Shown: positions 44,665-55,520, numbered from the stretch's first letter. The stretch: 64,000 bases of DNA from Notospermus geniculatus (GCA_002633025.1 NMRB01000988.1:163746-227745); one strand, 5' to 3'. Program-made: numbers and translations. The notes: generated from the sequence alone by a model not told the origin.

Positions 44665-44747
44665 AAGGGTACACGTTCTAGCCCGTTTTACGATTTTTTT
44701 AGGACGGGGCAGGACGTTTTGAGAACGACTTCAGTGTGATGGGGGTA
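44665..44747 (+). mobile_element. H1 MITE, right-end fragment
   Basis: From AAGGGTACACGTTCTAGCCC to TTCAGTGTGATGGGGGTA, followed by TTA. It marks the junction between copies A and B of the segmental duplication. Confidence 0.9.
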
Positions 44748-44749
44748 TT

Positions 44750-46376
44750 AGGTTGACAATGCATCATTGAGGATTTCCATTCCTCACACTTGCTCCGCTG
44801 TAGGTAGGCCTACCATGTGCATCGTCCTTTCTTGTGGATGACCAACCGTTCCGACCTGAATCTTTTGGCGACCTTGCCTTCTGACGGCCTTCTTCGCATG
44901 AGATAGGGCGGTAATTTCGCTGATTTATCGCCCAGGCTCCTCTATCTCTTATTTTGGTTCCCAAACCTGCCAGCGGCATTGATTGGCTTATTTATAGGTT
45001 CAACACTGTTGGTAATTTTCACCCGTGGAGGATGACTCGACCTTCGGGGAAATGAAAATGTCATGGCGGCGGGTCATTGTAAAACATGAACCGTATCTCA
45101 TCTGGCTGCGAAACGAAAGCTAGAGTCAACATGTCAAGGAAGAAGTAGGCAAGGCAGGATGATTAGCCGTCGAGAAATATCTGTATAGTATTAATTAACA
45201 AGTCGAGTGCCGGTTGGAATATCAATGGATCAAGTTGACTTCACTTGTTGTTGAAGAGGATATACCGGATTGAGATCCAAATATCTTCCCTTCATAAGGG
45301 GATTGCAGTAATCCTTTTACATGACATTTGTCAGATTGTAAAATGTCGATGAAACCGGCAACGCCGTTCATTTCTCCTCCTTCAGGAATGACTTGACTGC
45401 CTCTGTCATATTCTGCGCATCCTCCCATTGTAGGTGTTTTTACCTCTTTATCCACTCACACAAACTTTGTGTGTGAGTGTACATGTATGGCGAAGAGGAG
45501 CGACGCCAAAACCCTGCTATCCCACCTTTCCAGAAATTCAGCCGCCAGTGCTCGAAATAAATTTCCCCTCTGCACGTCATCAAAAGAATTCAAAAATTGT
45601 GGTCAACCGTGACCGGTTCTTTTGTATGGCAATGGAAGAGGCTAAAGAATCCCCCTTAGACGTCATCACTTAAGTGTATACATGTAGGAGCATGTATTCT
45701 GTGACAGAATAGTCTTGGAGCTGGAGGTGTCATTGGAGCAAAAAGAACCGACTGCAACCCAAAAAACAGCTAACAGATGACGCTGGTATTCAATATGGCA
45801 GCGCCCGTGAAAGCCTCCGAACAAGTGACGTTAAACACCAAAAGTGATGACGTCATGCATAACTGTGTTCCTAAATCGCTGTTCGTTAATTGCGTGGAAT
45901 ATCTTTATCAATCATATGTTGGTGCTCAAAATGCCGATTGCAAAAACCAGCAGTCGAACTCTGCTAATAATTCTATAACCTCACAGACAGATATGGATCA
46001 ATCGGATGACCGGTCTGCTCCACCAATCCACTTATTCATTGATTTCGGTCGTCACTGACCACAGCAGAATAGATATAGAGATATTGGCAGTATCGCCGCG
46101 TGATTTTCATTTCCGATGATGTGTTTGGCGGATTGGTTAGGGTGCTTGGAGACCCTGTCGATCGTCTAGGTAACATCGGACTTAACCCGGCTACGCCTTA
46201 TCTATACGCTCTGCCGCTGTAATGGGAATATAATTCCCATGGAAAATCCACTCATCAGGCATCAAATTAATGTCCATATTGTGTGCCATGTGCTGTAGAT
46301 TACCGCGACTGGTGTCGCAGTCTCACAGGTGGCAGCACTGTCAGAGTGGCACAGTGGAAACATCGTTGTGTGCCAC
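44750..46376 (+). repeat. Segmental duplication, copy B
   Basis: Pairs with copy A (41657-44573) but lacks the FB3 and TS1/hairpin insertions, preserving both empty sites. It has a small insertion of its own at about 44810-44835. The frame 45777-46058 (93 codons) corresponds to the one at 44016-44255 in copy A. Amino-acid changes are as common as silent ones and there is an upstream frameshift, so coding is doubtful. Confidence 0.9.
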
Positions 46377-46512
46377 CATAAAGGAATCAACCATAAAGGT
46401 TTAACTGCGAACGATGAGCTTACTGAGGGATACACTTCATGTGTTGCCACCAGATGTCTCTCACTGCCTGAATTTTGGCTTTACGTAATAGGCACGAGCT
46501 TCAACTTTTTTT
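46377..46512 (+). mobile_element. CA1 element, opposite end fragment
   Basis: CATAAAGGAATCAACCATAA followed by GGTTTAACTGCGAACGATGA matches the left end of the complete CA1 (53285 onward) for about 135 bp. It sits at the same point (GTGTGCCAC) as the fragment in copy A but shows the other end of the element. Confidence 0.85.
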
Positions 46513-46514
46513 GA

Positions 46515-46764
46515 TATTTTCGCGGGCCACGAAAATCATTGTTTATTTACATTTTGTTTGTGTCCAGTCTTTCTTTGTCTTATGAGTAATTTATTGGTGG
46601 CATGCCCCCTCTGGAAATTCTTTTGATACCTAAAGTAATCAATTTGACATTTGTGGGTTGGCATGTACCAAATGTCCAAAATAACATAATGTAAACGTCC
46701 ACATTTTAAAATACAAACATCGAATGTAAACAGTCATGATACAATAGCGAGGTTAAGATCTTGT
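46515..46764. other. No recognised feature
   Basis: No repeat partner found. Confidence 0.3.
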
Positions 46765-46767
46765 CCC

Positions 46768-46810
46768 GACCCCCACTCCCACTCCCACTCCCACTCCCAT
46801 TCCCACTCCG
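46768..46810 (+). repeat. (ACTCCC)n minisatellite
   Basis: About six ACTCCC units then ACTCCGAGGTGCTAAAATTC. The flank GGTGCTAA and the CTCC periodicity resemble the arm of the element at 46981-47390. Confidence 0.85.
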
Positions 46811-46980
46811 AGGTGCTAAAATTCGGATTTTTCAAGTCAAAGAGAAATTTACCACCCAGACGGGTTCTATTCATTCTCCTGAATGAGTAAACACCATTGC
46901 TTTGGAAAACCCCGTTGTATTTGATGACCTAGTTCCCAAAAAAAGTGTCCTCTGGAGTCGTAGTCGAGACTCGGAATGTT

Positions 46981-47390
46981 AACAGACAGGATTAGCACCT
47001 TTCCGACTCCGACTCCGACTTCAACTACGAGAACGAATTGCAGTCCGCTGTGGACATCCTTGATAAAACGAGTTGGCAGACGTTTTCAATTCATCAAACA
47101 CCATATATTGAAGGCAGAAAAATTTGGCCTTATAAATCGGAAATAAGGATAAATTATGAATATTGAACTCGTAATCCTAGTCGTTACGACTTGAAATACG
47201 ACTATGATATTTGAGATTTAGGTGCACTTCCGATTACGAGTCAAAATTATTCTGCCGCAAAGTTTATGGCACTTGACGATTTGCAAACGTCTATCAAATC
47301 GTTTTTATCAAGGATGTCCACAGCGGACTGCAATTCGTTCTCGTAGTTGTAGTCGGAATCGGAGTCGGAAAGGTGCTAATCCTGTCTGTT
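46981..47390. mobile_element. 410-bp MITE with AACAGACAGGATTAGC ends
   Basis: AACAGACAGGATTAGCACCT and AGGTGCTAATCCTGTCTGTT are perfect inverted ends. The arms (about 95 bp) continue through GACTCCGACT repeats, GAACGAATTGCAGTCCGC and TGTGGACATCCTTGAT. The interior is AT-rich. Confidence 0.9.
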
Positions 47391-47974
47391 ATCTTTAAAT
47401 ATCCCACTGGGTGACAAGGACCAGAAACCGACCCCACGACTTGAGTTGAAGTGTCCCTCGCCAAACAATCACGTCCGGTGGCCTTTTAGCTTGTCATCTT
47501 GTAAGCTACATCAACGAACCTGGAGCATTAAGAGATTTTGCCGCAAGTCTCGGGTCTCTCAGATCGAAAACCTATAATCTTGGTTGGCACGGTTGGAAGA
47601 GAAATTTGGAACTTCGTCGATTGCACCAGTGACAAGACAATCCCCAGTTTAGTCGAAATCGTGATCTACTATTGCTCGTAATTGGTCGGCACGAATCAAT
47701 GCGTATATCTTGAATTGTATTAGAGGTTCCGTACGAAATGCCACATTGAACGTTATCAAGAACGTTGTCGAGTTGGTTTCCAGCATTAATTGAAACACAA
47801 GATTGGGAATTTCTTGGATCATTTGAACCAATCGACCAGTATCAGTCTCATGGCCACGGAATGACAGAAAAATCGTTGTGATATAAATGCTGGCGTGGCA
47901 TTCTCTGTAATCTAGGATCTCTCAGGCTTTAGAAGTCGCTGAACCACGTTCTTTGCAATTTCTAGTCACTGCTA

Positions 47975-48470
47975 ATTCCCTCTCTTTGCCTCCTTTTGCA
48001 GACCGTGCTTTCCTTTCTTTGCCTCCCTTTGCAGACCGTGCTTTCCTTTCTTTGCCTACCTTTGCAGACCATGCTTTCCTCTCTTTGCCTCCCTTTGTAG
48101 ACCTTACTTTCCTCTCTTTGCCTACCTTTGCAGACCATGCTTTCCTCTCTTTGCCTACCTTTGCAGACATAGGCCCGTATTTTAGAGTGCTCCTCAAGGT
48201 AAAGGAGTTCCTCAAGTCTATTGTTCTCAACAGGAGAACAATAGTCTTGAGGAACTCCTTTACGTCGAGGAGCATTCTAAAATACGGGCCAAGACCGTGT
48301 TTTTCTCTCTTTGCAGACTGGGCTTTCCTCTCTTCGCCTACCTTTGCCTACCTTTTTCCTCTTTGCCTTCCTTTGCAGACACTACTTTCCTCTCCTTGCC
48401 TACCTTTGCAGATCGGGCTTTCCTCTCTTTTCCTACCTTTTTCCTCTCCTCGCGCTTTCCTCGGCCGTCA
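47975..48470 (+). repeat. 33-bp minisatellite
   Basis: Units like TTTCCTCTCTTTGCC followed by TACCTTTGCAGACCATGC, about six before and five after the hairpin at 48172-48290. Because 33 is a multiple of three, a 259-codon plus frame (47953-48732) reads a repeated FLSLPTFADHA and a 117-codon minus frame reads a repeated Lys/Arg-rich unit. Neither has a plausible start or flanking exon, so I treat both as non-coding. Confidence 0.9.
48172..48290. mobile_element. PT1 hairpin element, copy 2
   Basis: GGCCCGTATTTTAGAGTGCT and AGCATTCTAAAATACGGGCC are inverted ends, with GTAAAGGAGTTCCTCAAG and AACAATAG in both arms. It splits the 33-bp array. AGAC flanks both sides, which may be a target duplication or array sequence. 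Confidence 0.9.
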
Positions 48471-48744
48471 GTCTGCAAAATCGCAGCTCATCGATAGAAG
48501 GACTGCGGCCGAGTCATATTACTATGATCAATCCTTGCACGATGGATCTTCGATATTTACAAATTTGGCATCCTTTTATACCAGCGGCATATGCTATTTT
48601 CCCAGCAGTACATGTCACCCGATTCTGGCGATGGCCAGTATCTTCAATATTCAGATATTTGTAGCAAATCGGATTCTACAACAGGTAAACGTAGACGTGT
48701 ACAACCACTCTCTGATCACGGCCAGCGGGTGAGAATGGCTTCAA

Positions 48745-49075
48745 GGCAAATTCACACTTCCTGCCGACCAGTTTACGGAATGGGAAATGCTGTTTGAAGC
48801 CAGCATGGCGTGAAATGAAAAAGCTTTTTCCGATCTTCATATTGGTCAGCGAGGAAGTATGACTTGGTCCTCAGGAACCAGCGTGGCGTGAAATAACAAA
48901 CTTTAGCATTTTCCATTCCAGATCGGCAAGGAAGTATGAATTGGGTCTAAAGGATAATTCGTACTTCCTCGCCAGGCTGTAGTGGAACGGAAAATCTTTT
49001 GTTATTTCTCGCAACGCTGGTTCCAAACAAAGCATTTTCCGTTCCGCACACTGGTCGGTGTGGAAGTATGGTTAG
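48745..49075. mobile_element. Inverted-repeat element related to the 58-bp minisatellite
   Basis: CGGCAAGGAAGTATGAATT and AATTCGTACTTCCTCGCC form the core, and GGAACCAGCGTGGCGTGAAA pairs with CTCGCAACGCTGGTTCC further out. The right half matches 3720-3765. Confidence 0.65.
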
Positions 49076-49076
49076 G

Positions 49077-49203
49077 TGCACATGGACGGCAAATCTCATT
49101 GCGTTAGAGGTGTTGAAGTTGACTGACCCAGCCGGATAAGAGCAGCGTTGGATCAGTCGACCTTAACACCCCTACCGCAATGAGATTTGCCGTCCATATG
49201 CGC
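49077..49203. mobile_element. WA1 element, copy 1
   Basis: GCACATGGACGGCAAATCTC and GAGATTTGCCGTCCATATGC are inverted ends. The centre contains GTTGACTGACCCAGCCGG and GGATCAGTCGACC. Confidence 0.85.
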
Positions 49204-49225
49204 CCAGCTTACCTACATTTACGCT

Positions 49226-49378
49226 AGCAGCACATGTCACCACTTTCGTTACTCGAACAGGCACTTTTCGTGGTCGGCAATTTTTGTGGTGGTTGCACCG
49301 GCCGCAGCACACTTGGCCATTTTCATGGCGACCACGAAAATTGCCTGTATGAGCAACGAAAGTGATGACGTGTGCTGC
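49226..49378. mobile_element. Inverted-repeat element with GCAGCACAYGTCA ends, short form
   Basis: GCAGCACATGTCACCACTTT and GAAAGTGATGACGTGTGCTGC are inverted ends, with TTTTCGTGGTCG/CGACCACGAAAA inside. Unit 2 of the duplication has a form twice as long at 55521-55842. Confidence 0.85.
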
Positions 49379-49748
49379 ATTTATGCACATGCATTGTCCA
49401 CTAATGGTTGTAACGATATCCACTACGCAATCTCATTTACCGTTTGGTGGGGTGGTTTTGTCCGCTAATGGTATTTATCGTCGATGTCTTCCTCTTTGCC
49501 ACGAGTACGGAAGTTCCAAAAACAATTAACCTTTGCGGCATGACATTTACTAAGTTAATTATCTTTGGAGAAGATGAAGATGTCTGATGTGACAGTTACA
49601 ATGAAATTAATAACCATCTCTGACGGTTCCTTTAATCAGGCTGTATTGTGCACACATAATGTCAAGTGCCAATTTTTCAGACGAAGTCAAAGCACCTGTG
49701 GTAAATTGGCGTTGCTAATACAAATGCCATGTAGTGTAGTTACTTGTA

Positions 49749-50010
49749 AAGCTAGGAATCCACCCTTGATTTTCAAGCTGATTTTGCGTTGCGACTTGCT
49801 TTGCAACTGGGTTGCGTTGCAACTGGGCACTCGATCGCCGTATAGCAGTGGACTAGCTAGACGTGATTTCCACCAATAGAGAAGATGTGCTCAATTTCAG
49901 TCGGCAATCGGTCGGCGACCGGTATCAGTTCCTTGCGATCGTATTCAATCGCAGGTGGCAGGTTGCAAAGCAAGTCGCAACGCAGAAAATCAGCAGTGAA
50001 TTCCTGGCTT
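49749..50010. mobile_element. 262-bp MITE with AAGCTAGGAATCCAC ends
   Basis: AAGCTAGGAATCCAC and GTGAATTCCTGGCTT are imperfect inverted ends. GATTTTGCGTTGCGACTTGC pairs with GCAAGTCGCAACGCAGAAAA. Its counterpart in unit 2 (about 56212-56450) has lost the left 20 bases. Confidence 0.8.
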
Positions 50011-50028
50011 AAGGCTAGGCGCACATGG

Positions 50029-50257
50029 ACGGCGAATCTCAATGCGGTATGGGTGTTTTAGTTCCATGTTCCCGAAGCCTTCGTTAGGTTAACGATGTCG
50101 TTAAAAGTGGTAAAATGCATAGCGTAACGACATCGTTAACCTTACGACGGCTTCGGGAACATGGGTCCTGGCTGAATGACGAGTCGAGCAGCATTGGGTC
50201 AGTCAACTTTAAAAAACACCCCTACCGCATTGAGATTTGCTGTCCATATGCGCCTAC
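50029..50257. mobile_element. WA1 element, copy 2, interrupted
   Basis: GGCGCACATGGACGGCGAAT and GATTTGCTGTCCATATGCGCC are the ends. A hairpin element is inserted at 50064-50164. The duplicate copy at 56459-56597 lacks it. Confidence 0.9.
50064..50164. mobile_element. 101-bp hairpin element inserted in WA1
   Basis: CCATGTTCCCGAAGCC and GGCTTCGGGAACATGG are perfect inverted ends, and AACGATGTCGTTA pairs with TAACGACATCGTT inside. The unit-2 counterpart reads GGTGTTTTAGTCTACTGACC at this point, so a few target bases changed on insertion or loss. Confidence 0.9.
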
Positions 50258-50284
50258 TAAGAAATGATGGTACCCTACATGTAA

Positions 50285-50514
50285 TGCCCCATCCTGCCCC
50301 GTCCTAAAAAATCGTAAAACGGGCTAGAACGTGTAACGTTGGCCAAATAATGCCTCGAGGTTCTGGAGCACCCTTCCCGTGCGAGCCCGTCCATGAAGTT
50401 CGTAAAAGGACTGTAAAAAGTTGCCACTACGTCCACTCCGTTCGCACACAGTTTGAGCCCGTTCGGCAACATTTTCAAGAACGTACTGAGAACTATCTCA
50501 GTGTGATGGGGGCA
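50285..50514 (-). mobile_element. H1 MITE, copy 4
   Basis: Flanked by TAA on both sides. The left end is shortened (TGCCCCATCCTGCCCC, missing the CACACTG segment). TACATGTA adjoins the left flank. Confidence 0.95.
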
Positions 50515-50757
50515 TAAGCTGATTTCTAGCCTTTTTTACATCTCTTCAAACTTCATAGAATGTACCTTGACGGCGAAAGGTCAATTCTATTTGACTTAGT
50601 ACTTATCAAGGAAAGACGAACTCTACGCTACGTGAGAATGCCAACTTGGATGGTACGCTAAATCTGGATGGTTGTCAGACAGTTTTTACACATGAGAGTA
50701 GTTCATGCCGTTGTTTTGATAGATTAGTATTTTGTTGTCTTCCAGTGGGCGGATCAG

Positions 50758-50810
50758 TGATATCAAAGTGGGTGATCACGATTTGAATCGTGACATGGGA
50801 CTTTGATATC
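50758..50810. repeat. Short hairpin GATATCAAAGT
   Basis: TGATATCAAAGTGGG pairs with GGACTTTGATATC, with CACGATTTGAATCGTG in the loop. Present again at about 57111-57163 in unit 2. Confidence 0.8.
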
Positions 50811-50892
50811 TTGCTTAGACAGAAGAGAATACGAGCACTTTACGAGTAATAGCAAATAGCATGCTCTGTGTATACTCTACACTCGCTTTATT

Positions 50893-51358
50893 GGTCCACA
50901 TGCATAAAAAAGCAAATGCTTTTTACTTGGAAATTGAAGCAATTACTTCCATCCGTATGCATAAAATCCAAAGTAAATGCTTTTGCTAAAAGCAATTGCA
51001 ATTTAAAAAATCAATTACTATTGGGCTGAATTTATAAAACAGCAAAAGCTTACAAGCCGAAGCCCCAAGGCCAAGCTTTTGCTTGTAAAGGAGAAGCACA
51101 AGCCAAAGATTTTGCTAACAAACATATTCATAATCAATATTGCTTAACCTGATGACCTTTTCTTATAAAGCCAACTTAAAAGCAAGATTTTCTATCTGAT
51201 GAAGCTAATGCTCGCAAGGCAAAGCTTCTGCTAATTCGTATAGGGAGTTGCTTGTTCTATGAAGCAAAAGCGAAATTTTATAAATACCTCTTCAAGAAAA
51301 AGCCCAGAAAAAGCAAATGCTAGTTTTTATGAATTCGGCCCATTAACTTCATATGCAT
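50893..51358. mobile_element. AM1 element, long form
   Basis: Multiple inverted copies of AGCAAATGCTTTT, GCTAAAAGCAATTG and AAGCTTTTGCTTGTAA. The right end AATGCTAGTTTTTATGAATT with CGGCCC mirrors the GTATGCATAAA-type left side. Duplicated at 57256-57685. Confidence 0.7.
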
Positions 51359-51359
51359 A

Positions 51360-51820
51360 ATACTGAGCAATTGCTCCAACTGAGATGAGCTAGCACACAT
51401 GTAGGTTTTAGCTCACAGACAGAGCCCGCAGAGATGATCTTATGCTGAGATTTCCGAACATGTCCTGCCAGCTTAGAAGCGAAGTTAGTAGAGTATCCTG
51501 CAAGGCATAAGAATGACTACGTAGCTTTGAGATTGAAACCTTTTCAAAAGTGTAGCTTTAGAAGTCGCATTGGAAATTTGTACGCCTGTTTAAAATCGTT
51601 GATTCTGAGTGTGATATGCTTCAGTCCTTTGAATTCCGCTTGTTAAAACATAGTTGTGGATTCAGAGAGAGTTTAACAGAGCCCAAACGTTTCACTCCAC
51701 GCATAATGAAAGATTCCTCTGGAAGGCAATTTTAATTTGACTCCGCCCGACGTCGACATTGAACTTGAAACGGTGAAAACTGTCGACGAAGATACACATG
51801 TAAACTAGAGGTACTGCTAT
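51360..51820. other. No recognised feature
   Basis: Unique apart from its duplicate in unit 2 (about 57720-58185). Confidence 0.35.
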
Positions 51821-51823
51821 TTA

Positions 51824-52069
51824 AGGGCCTGTCACACTGGAGTATTTCACAAAACGTCCCGCCCCGTCCTAAAAAATTGTAAAACGGGCTAGAACGTGTA
51901 ACCCTTCGCCAAATAACGCGTTGATGTTCTGGAGCACCCTTCCCGTCCATGAAGTTCGTAAAAAGACTCTAAAAAGTTACCACTACGTCAACTACGTTCG
52001 CACACAGTTTGAGCCCGTTCGGCAAAATTTTCAAGAACGTACTGAGAACTAGCTCAGTGTGATGGGGTA
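51824..52069 (-). mobile_element. H1 MITE, copy 5
   Basis: Complete, flanked by TTA at 51821-51823 and 52070-52072. Ends AGGGCCTGTCACACTGGAG and GCTCAGTGTGATGGGGTA. Duplicated as 58189-58435. Confidence 0.95.
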
Positions 52070-52074
52070 TTACG

Positions 52075-52800
52075 TGAGAGTTTTTTCGTGCGAGTTGGCT
52101 CTCAATGGGCAATAGGAGCAGACAGCCACGCTTATTGCCAAAAGATGGCAGCAAAGTTCTAGCGGACCAATACAAAAGAACATTCTCCTGATTGGTGCTC
52201 AGTCAAGCAAGAATGCATCCGCCAGGCATTGAATTGGGGCACCGATGACTGCCCATATTTCCTTTTGGCCAGCTCTCGCGAGAAAACTAACAGCCCCTTA
52301 CGATGCATTCGACAACCCCAGTGTTGCCCCAACCGGTCGTTATCGGAACTAACCCGAAGTAATCGCGTCTTTCGAGAATGTCGCTTGAAACATTGGAAGG
52401 TACATGTAAATGCCAATACGCCACTCCACGTTCGTTGTACTCCCAGCCGATAGAAATAATTGCTTCTAGATTTTTTTCTCCAATATACGATCAGATAGCA
52501 CAGCAGTTATCGTATTAGAATTATTGTTACGGGCCTCCGGAGGCCAAAGAAATAATTCTTTGTGCAGAAGTATGAGACAGCTGATGAGTTGGTGGTTTGG
52601 GACTTCGTCTTTGGCTGTGTAAAATGAGAAGGAACGTAAAGTCATTGTAAAAACTCTATCCCTTTAATTGCACAATGCGACACGAGGATTGTCCTATCTT
52701 AACTGACGTTCTTTATTGGTTTTTATGTCCCTTTGGGCTTTCACAACGAACTCGGTATTCAATCCCGTCTTCTGTTTTGTCTTGTGATGAAAATCACTGT
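52075..52800. other. No gene; GGCCTCCGGAGGCC palindrome
   Basis: Frames at 52159-52416 and 52229-52453 overlap on opposite strands and neither is supported. A 14-bp perfect palindrome sits at about 52533-52546 and is kept in unit 2. Confidence 0.35.
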
Positions 52801-52802
52801 CA

Positions 52803-52938
52803 AGGCTTGTTCATACATGGCACGACCACGAACTCGAACGCGGAGAAAGCTTTGTTCAGGGGCAGCGCCGTGAAGAACGAACAAAGCTTCTGCCGTGGTT
52901 ACATTCGTTTTCGTGTTATGAACAGGGCTTTACAGTGA
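52803..52938. mobile_element. GK1 inverted-repeat element
   Basis: CAAGGCTTGTTCATACATGG and CGTGTTATGAACAGGGCTTT are inverted ends, and GGAGAAAGCTTTGTTC pairs with GAACAAAGCTTCTGC at the centre. Duplicated at 59178-59313. Relatives at 4893 and 62550. Confidence 0.8.
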
Positions 52939-53096
52939 GTCGGCATTGTTTTCATGTTAAATCCGACCGTTATTGAACCCCTATTTAGAATGGAATACAC
53001 AGTTTCCCTGTGTTTTCTCGTCCGAATTGGCTAGCTATGAGCGTATTCAATCACAGAAAACTATAGGCTGTCGTTTGTGTCATGGTCTCGGCGTAA

Positions 53097-53846
53097 TGCC
53101 CCCATCACACTGAGCTACATGTAGTTCTCAGTACGTTCTTGAAAATTTTGCCGAACGGGCTCAAACTATCTGCGAACGGAGTGGACGTAGTGGCAACTTT
53201 TTACAGTCTTTGTACGAACTTCATGGACGGGAAGGGTACTCCAGAACATCGAGGCATTATTTTGCCAAGGGTTACACGTTCTAGCATAAAGGAATCAACC
53301 ATAAAGGTTTAACTGCGAACGATGAGCTTACTGAGGGAGACACTTCCTTTGTTTCCACCAGATGTCTCTCACTGCCTGAATTTTGGCTTTACGTAATAGG
53401 CACGAGCTTCAACTTTTTTTGTGGTGAAGAGGTACATGAACCTGCCAACATGATGCTTTGAATTCCATTTCTGACGATAACTGAGCTATTTTCAGCACAA
53501 TTAGTGTTCCATGTACAAATGTACGTCAGCCTATTCAAATGTACACCGATGACCCTGAACACACATCGTTCGTGGGGTTCTCATTAATTCAGACCTTTTG
53601 TATCATAAGATCAACTAGTCGGAATTCAACAAAATTTGCAGTGAATGTGCAGAAGGGTCTTGCCTATCACATGGAAACGTCAGAATGCAAATCTGTTGGG
53701 TTTTAAAGGCATATTGTCCACATTTATAAAATGCTAAATTTGTCAGTTGAACCTTTATGGTTGATTCCTTTATGGTTCTAGCCCGTTTTACGATTTTTTA
53801 GGACGGGGCAGGACGTTTTGAGAACTACTTCAATGTGACAGTACCT
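53097..53846 (+). mobile_element. H1 MITE, copy 6, split by CA1
   Basis: Left part 53097-53284, right part 53782-53846. TAA precedes the left end. The left terminus reads GAGCTACATGTAGTTCTC where other copies have GAGCTAGTTCTC. Its duplicate at 59476 is uninterrupted. Confidence 0.95.
53285..53774 (+). mobile_element. CA1 element, complete copy
   Basis: A 490-bp element with 30-bp terminal inverted repeats starting CATAAAGGAATCAACCATAA and a 7-bp target duplication GTTCTAG (53278-53284, 53775-53781). The interior contains ACCAGATGTCTCTCACTGCC and TTAAAGGCATATTGTCCACA, with no transposase. The 7-bp duplication and CA...TG tips do not point to one superfamily with certainty (hAT usually gives 8 bp). 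Confidence 0.95.
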
Positions 53847-53849
53847 TCA

Positions 53850-54465
53850 AGTCCTCAAGTAGCCTACGGGGTTCGTTCTGTCACCCATCGCGTAACCTTG
53901 ACAGCAAAATCCACGCGACCGACCCGTTCCGAGGGTCTATAATCCCTGATACAGCATTATCAATTCTTTCATTTTAGCATGTCACAGCCGTCACGTGACA
54001 ACACCAGGGGGACGTGATGTTTCCAAAGGATAACGATATTCGCATTACGGTTATTGGCAATTTACTATATATCGCCGAGACCGCCATTGTCCTAACGTAC
54101 AGGTCCGAGGTTTCGAGCTGTGTTAACTAGATAATAGATACCCAATCTATACCCAAGGTTAATATGATATCTTCACGATCGGGCAAGCCAAGGTCATATC
54201 CCAAGGAATATCAGAAAATGATATCACGTTACATTATCGATGTTAATGCCCCCAGCAGCCAGATTTGTGCTTTATGTGAATTCTCAAAGTATCTTTAAAA
54301 CGGTCCATTGAACGAATCCGAGTTTTAAATAACTTCGTAAATTTCCGGTTACAGAGTATTGGGAATCACGAAACTGTCGACGATTTCCGTTCCAGATAAT
54401 GACGTCACTGACTGATGAGCCGAATTGGCTGCCCCGTCGCCGATGGTTAAAGAGACTGGTTCCCG
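53850..54465. other. No recognised feature
   Basis: Unique sequence present once in each unit of the duplication (counterpart about 60235-60826). No coding signal. Confidence 0.35.
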
Positions 54466-54468
54466 GTA

Positions 54469-54671
54469 TCATCGGTAGGACTACATTGCTGAGATCGTTA
54501 GCGCCTGTCGTCCATTCGAAAAGTAACCAATGATTGGTCGCTCTCATTCAACAAAAGAGCAATCAGTGGATTTTCAACCAATCAACGCGTTTTTCATCGG
54601 CTGCTTTTCGGGCGATCACGTGATTATGTTCGACAGGCGCTGCCGATTTCAGTACTTAGTCCTATCGGTGA
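54469..54671. mobile_element. RG1 MITE, copy 2
   Basis: TCATCGGTAGGACTACATTG and GTACTTAGTCCTATCGGTGA are inverted ends. The interior has TGATTGGTCGCTCTCATTC and ATCAACGCGTTTTTCATCGG. About 203 bp. Confidence 0.85.
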
Positions 54672-54902
54672 GCTCTGGAACTAATCACTATAGTTAAAAT
54701 CCGACCGAGGTTCAGAAACTACTCTTCATTCCACATCCGCTTGGCGTGAGGTTTTCGACCGATATTGCAACGGCTGGGTCAAATTTGACATACCATTGCA
54801 TCAATATTGACCTGTCTTTCTTGTCGGTATCTTTCTGTTATCGTCATTTTTCGCGTAAGCCGACATAACGGGTCCCTTTTCTCAAAACCATTTCATTTTG
54901 CC

Positions 54903-55040
54903 ACGATGTTCAGTGCAGATTACACGTGCGCGATGCATTGCGTCATTTCAAAATGGCCGACATTTCGGTCGTAGCCGTAAACGCGAACTGTGATTGGTGA
55001 AAGAACTTTTTTATGTCACGTTTCTAGGGAAAATGACAGT
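54903..55040 (+). repeat. Dispersed 120-140 bp repeat, copy 2
   Basis: Matches 12228-12344 (reverse) and 61143-61280. Confidence 0.75.
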
Positions 55041-55041
55041 G

Positions 55042-55474
55042 ATGATACATGTACACTCATGGAAAAAAGTAAATGGACAGCAGTTTTTCTTGAATATCTC
55101 CAAACCGTTGCGATGTAGGAGACTGAGCCTAACATATGTGATAGCAAATTTTCCTGGCTATCTGGTGATATCAAAGTCGAGAAAATCCGGTGAAATCCAC
55201 CTTAGATAGAAGGAATTTTGTAAAGTCATGTTTTTGGCTACTTTTTTATTTGCAGGTTTTCACTGAAAATTTTTATAGGAGTGTGTTCCTCTCATCGAGA
55301 GCTTTCGTATCATATCTTGAAATTTTAATTATCTTAATTAGAAAGGTTGTTTTTAACCACTTTTATCAAAATTATTCGACACATGCCAGACACACCTTTG
55401 ACACAATCCCTTGCTGTCATTGTCCTGTTGAGTAGATCAGAATAAATGGGGTTTCAATAGCTTTTTGTGTGAAT
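55042..55474. other. Unduplicated spacer between tandem units
   Basis: AT-rich, not present elsewhere in the window. A frame of 71-81 codons is unsupported. Confidence 0.4.
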
Positions 55475-55520
55475 TGAGATTTGCCGTCCATGTGCGCCTA
55501 GCTTACCTACATTTAAGCTA

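Larger units (their letters stand above)
49181..55041 (+). repeat. 5.8-kb tandem duplication, unit 1
   Basis: Aligns end to end with 55475-61284 at high identity (mostly above 95%). Unit 1 uniquely carries the CA1 insertion at 53285-53774 and the hairpin at 50064-50164. Unit 2 uniquely carries two more H1 copies and a longer inverted-repeat element. Units are separated by about 430 bp of unduplicated DNA. Confidence 0.95.

Noticed and set aside
47953-48732. 259-codon open frame as a protein-coding gene
   Set aside because: It is the 33-bp minisatellite plus a hairpin read in frame; no start context, no domain, and the opposite strand is equally open.
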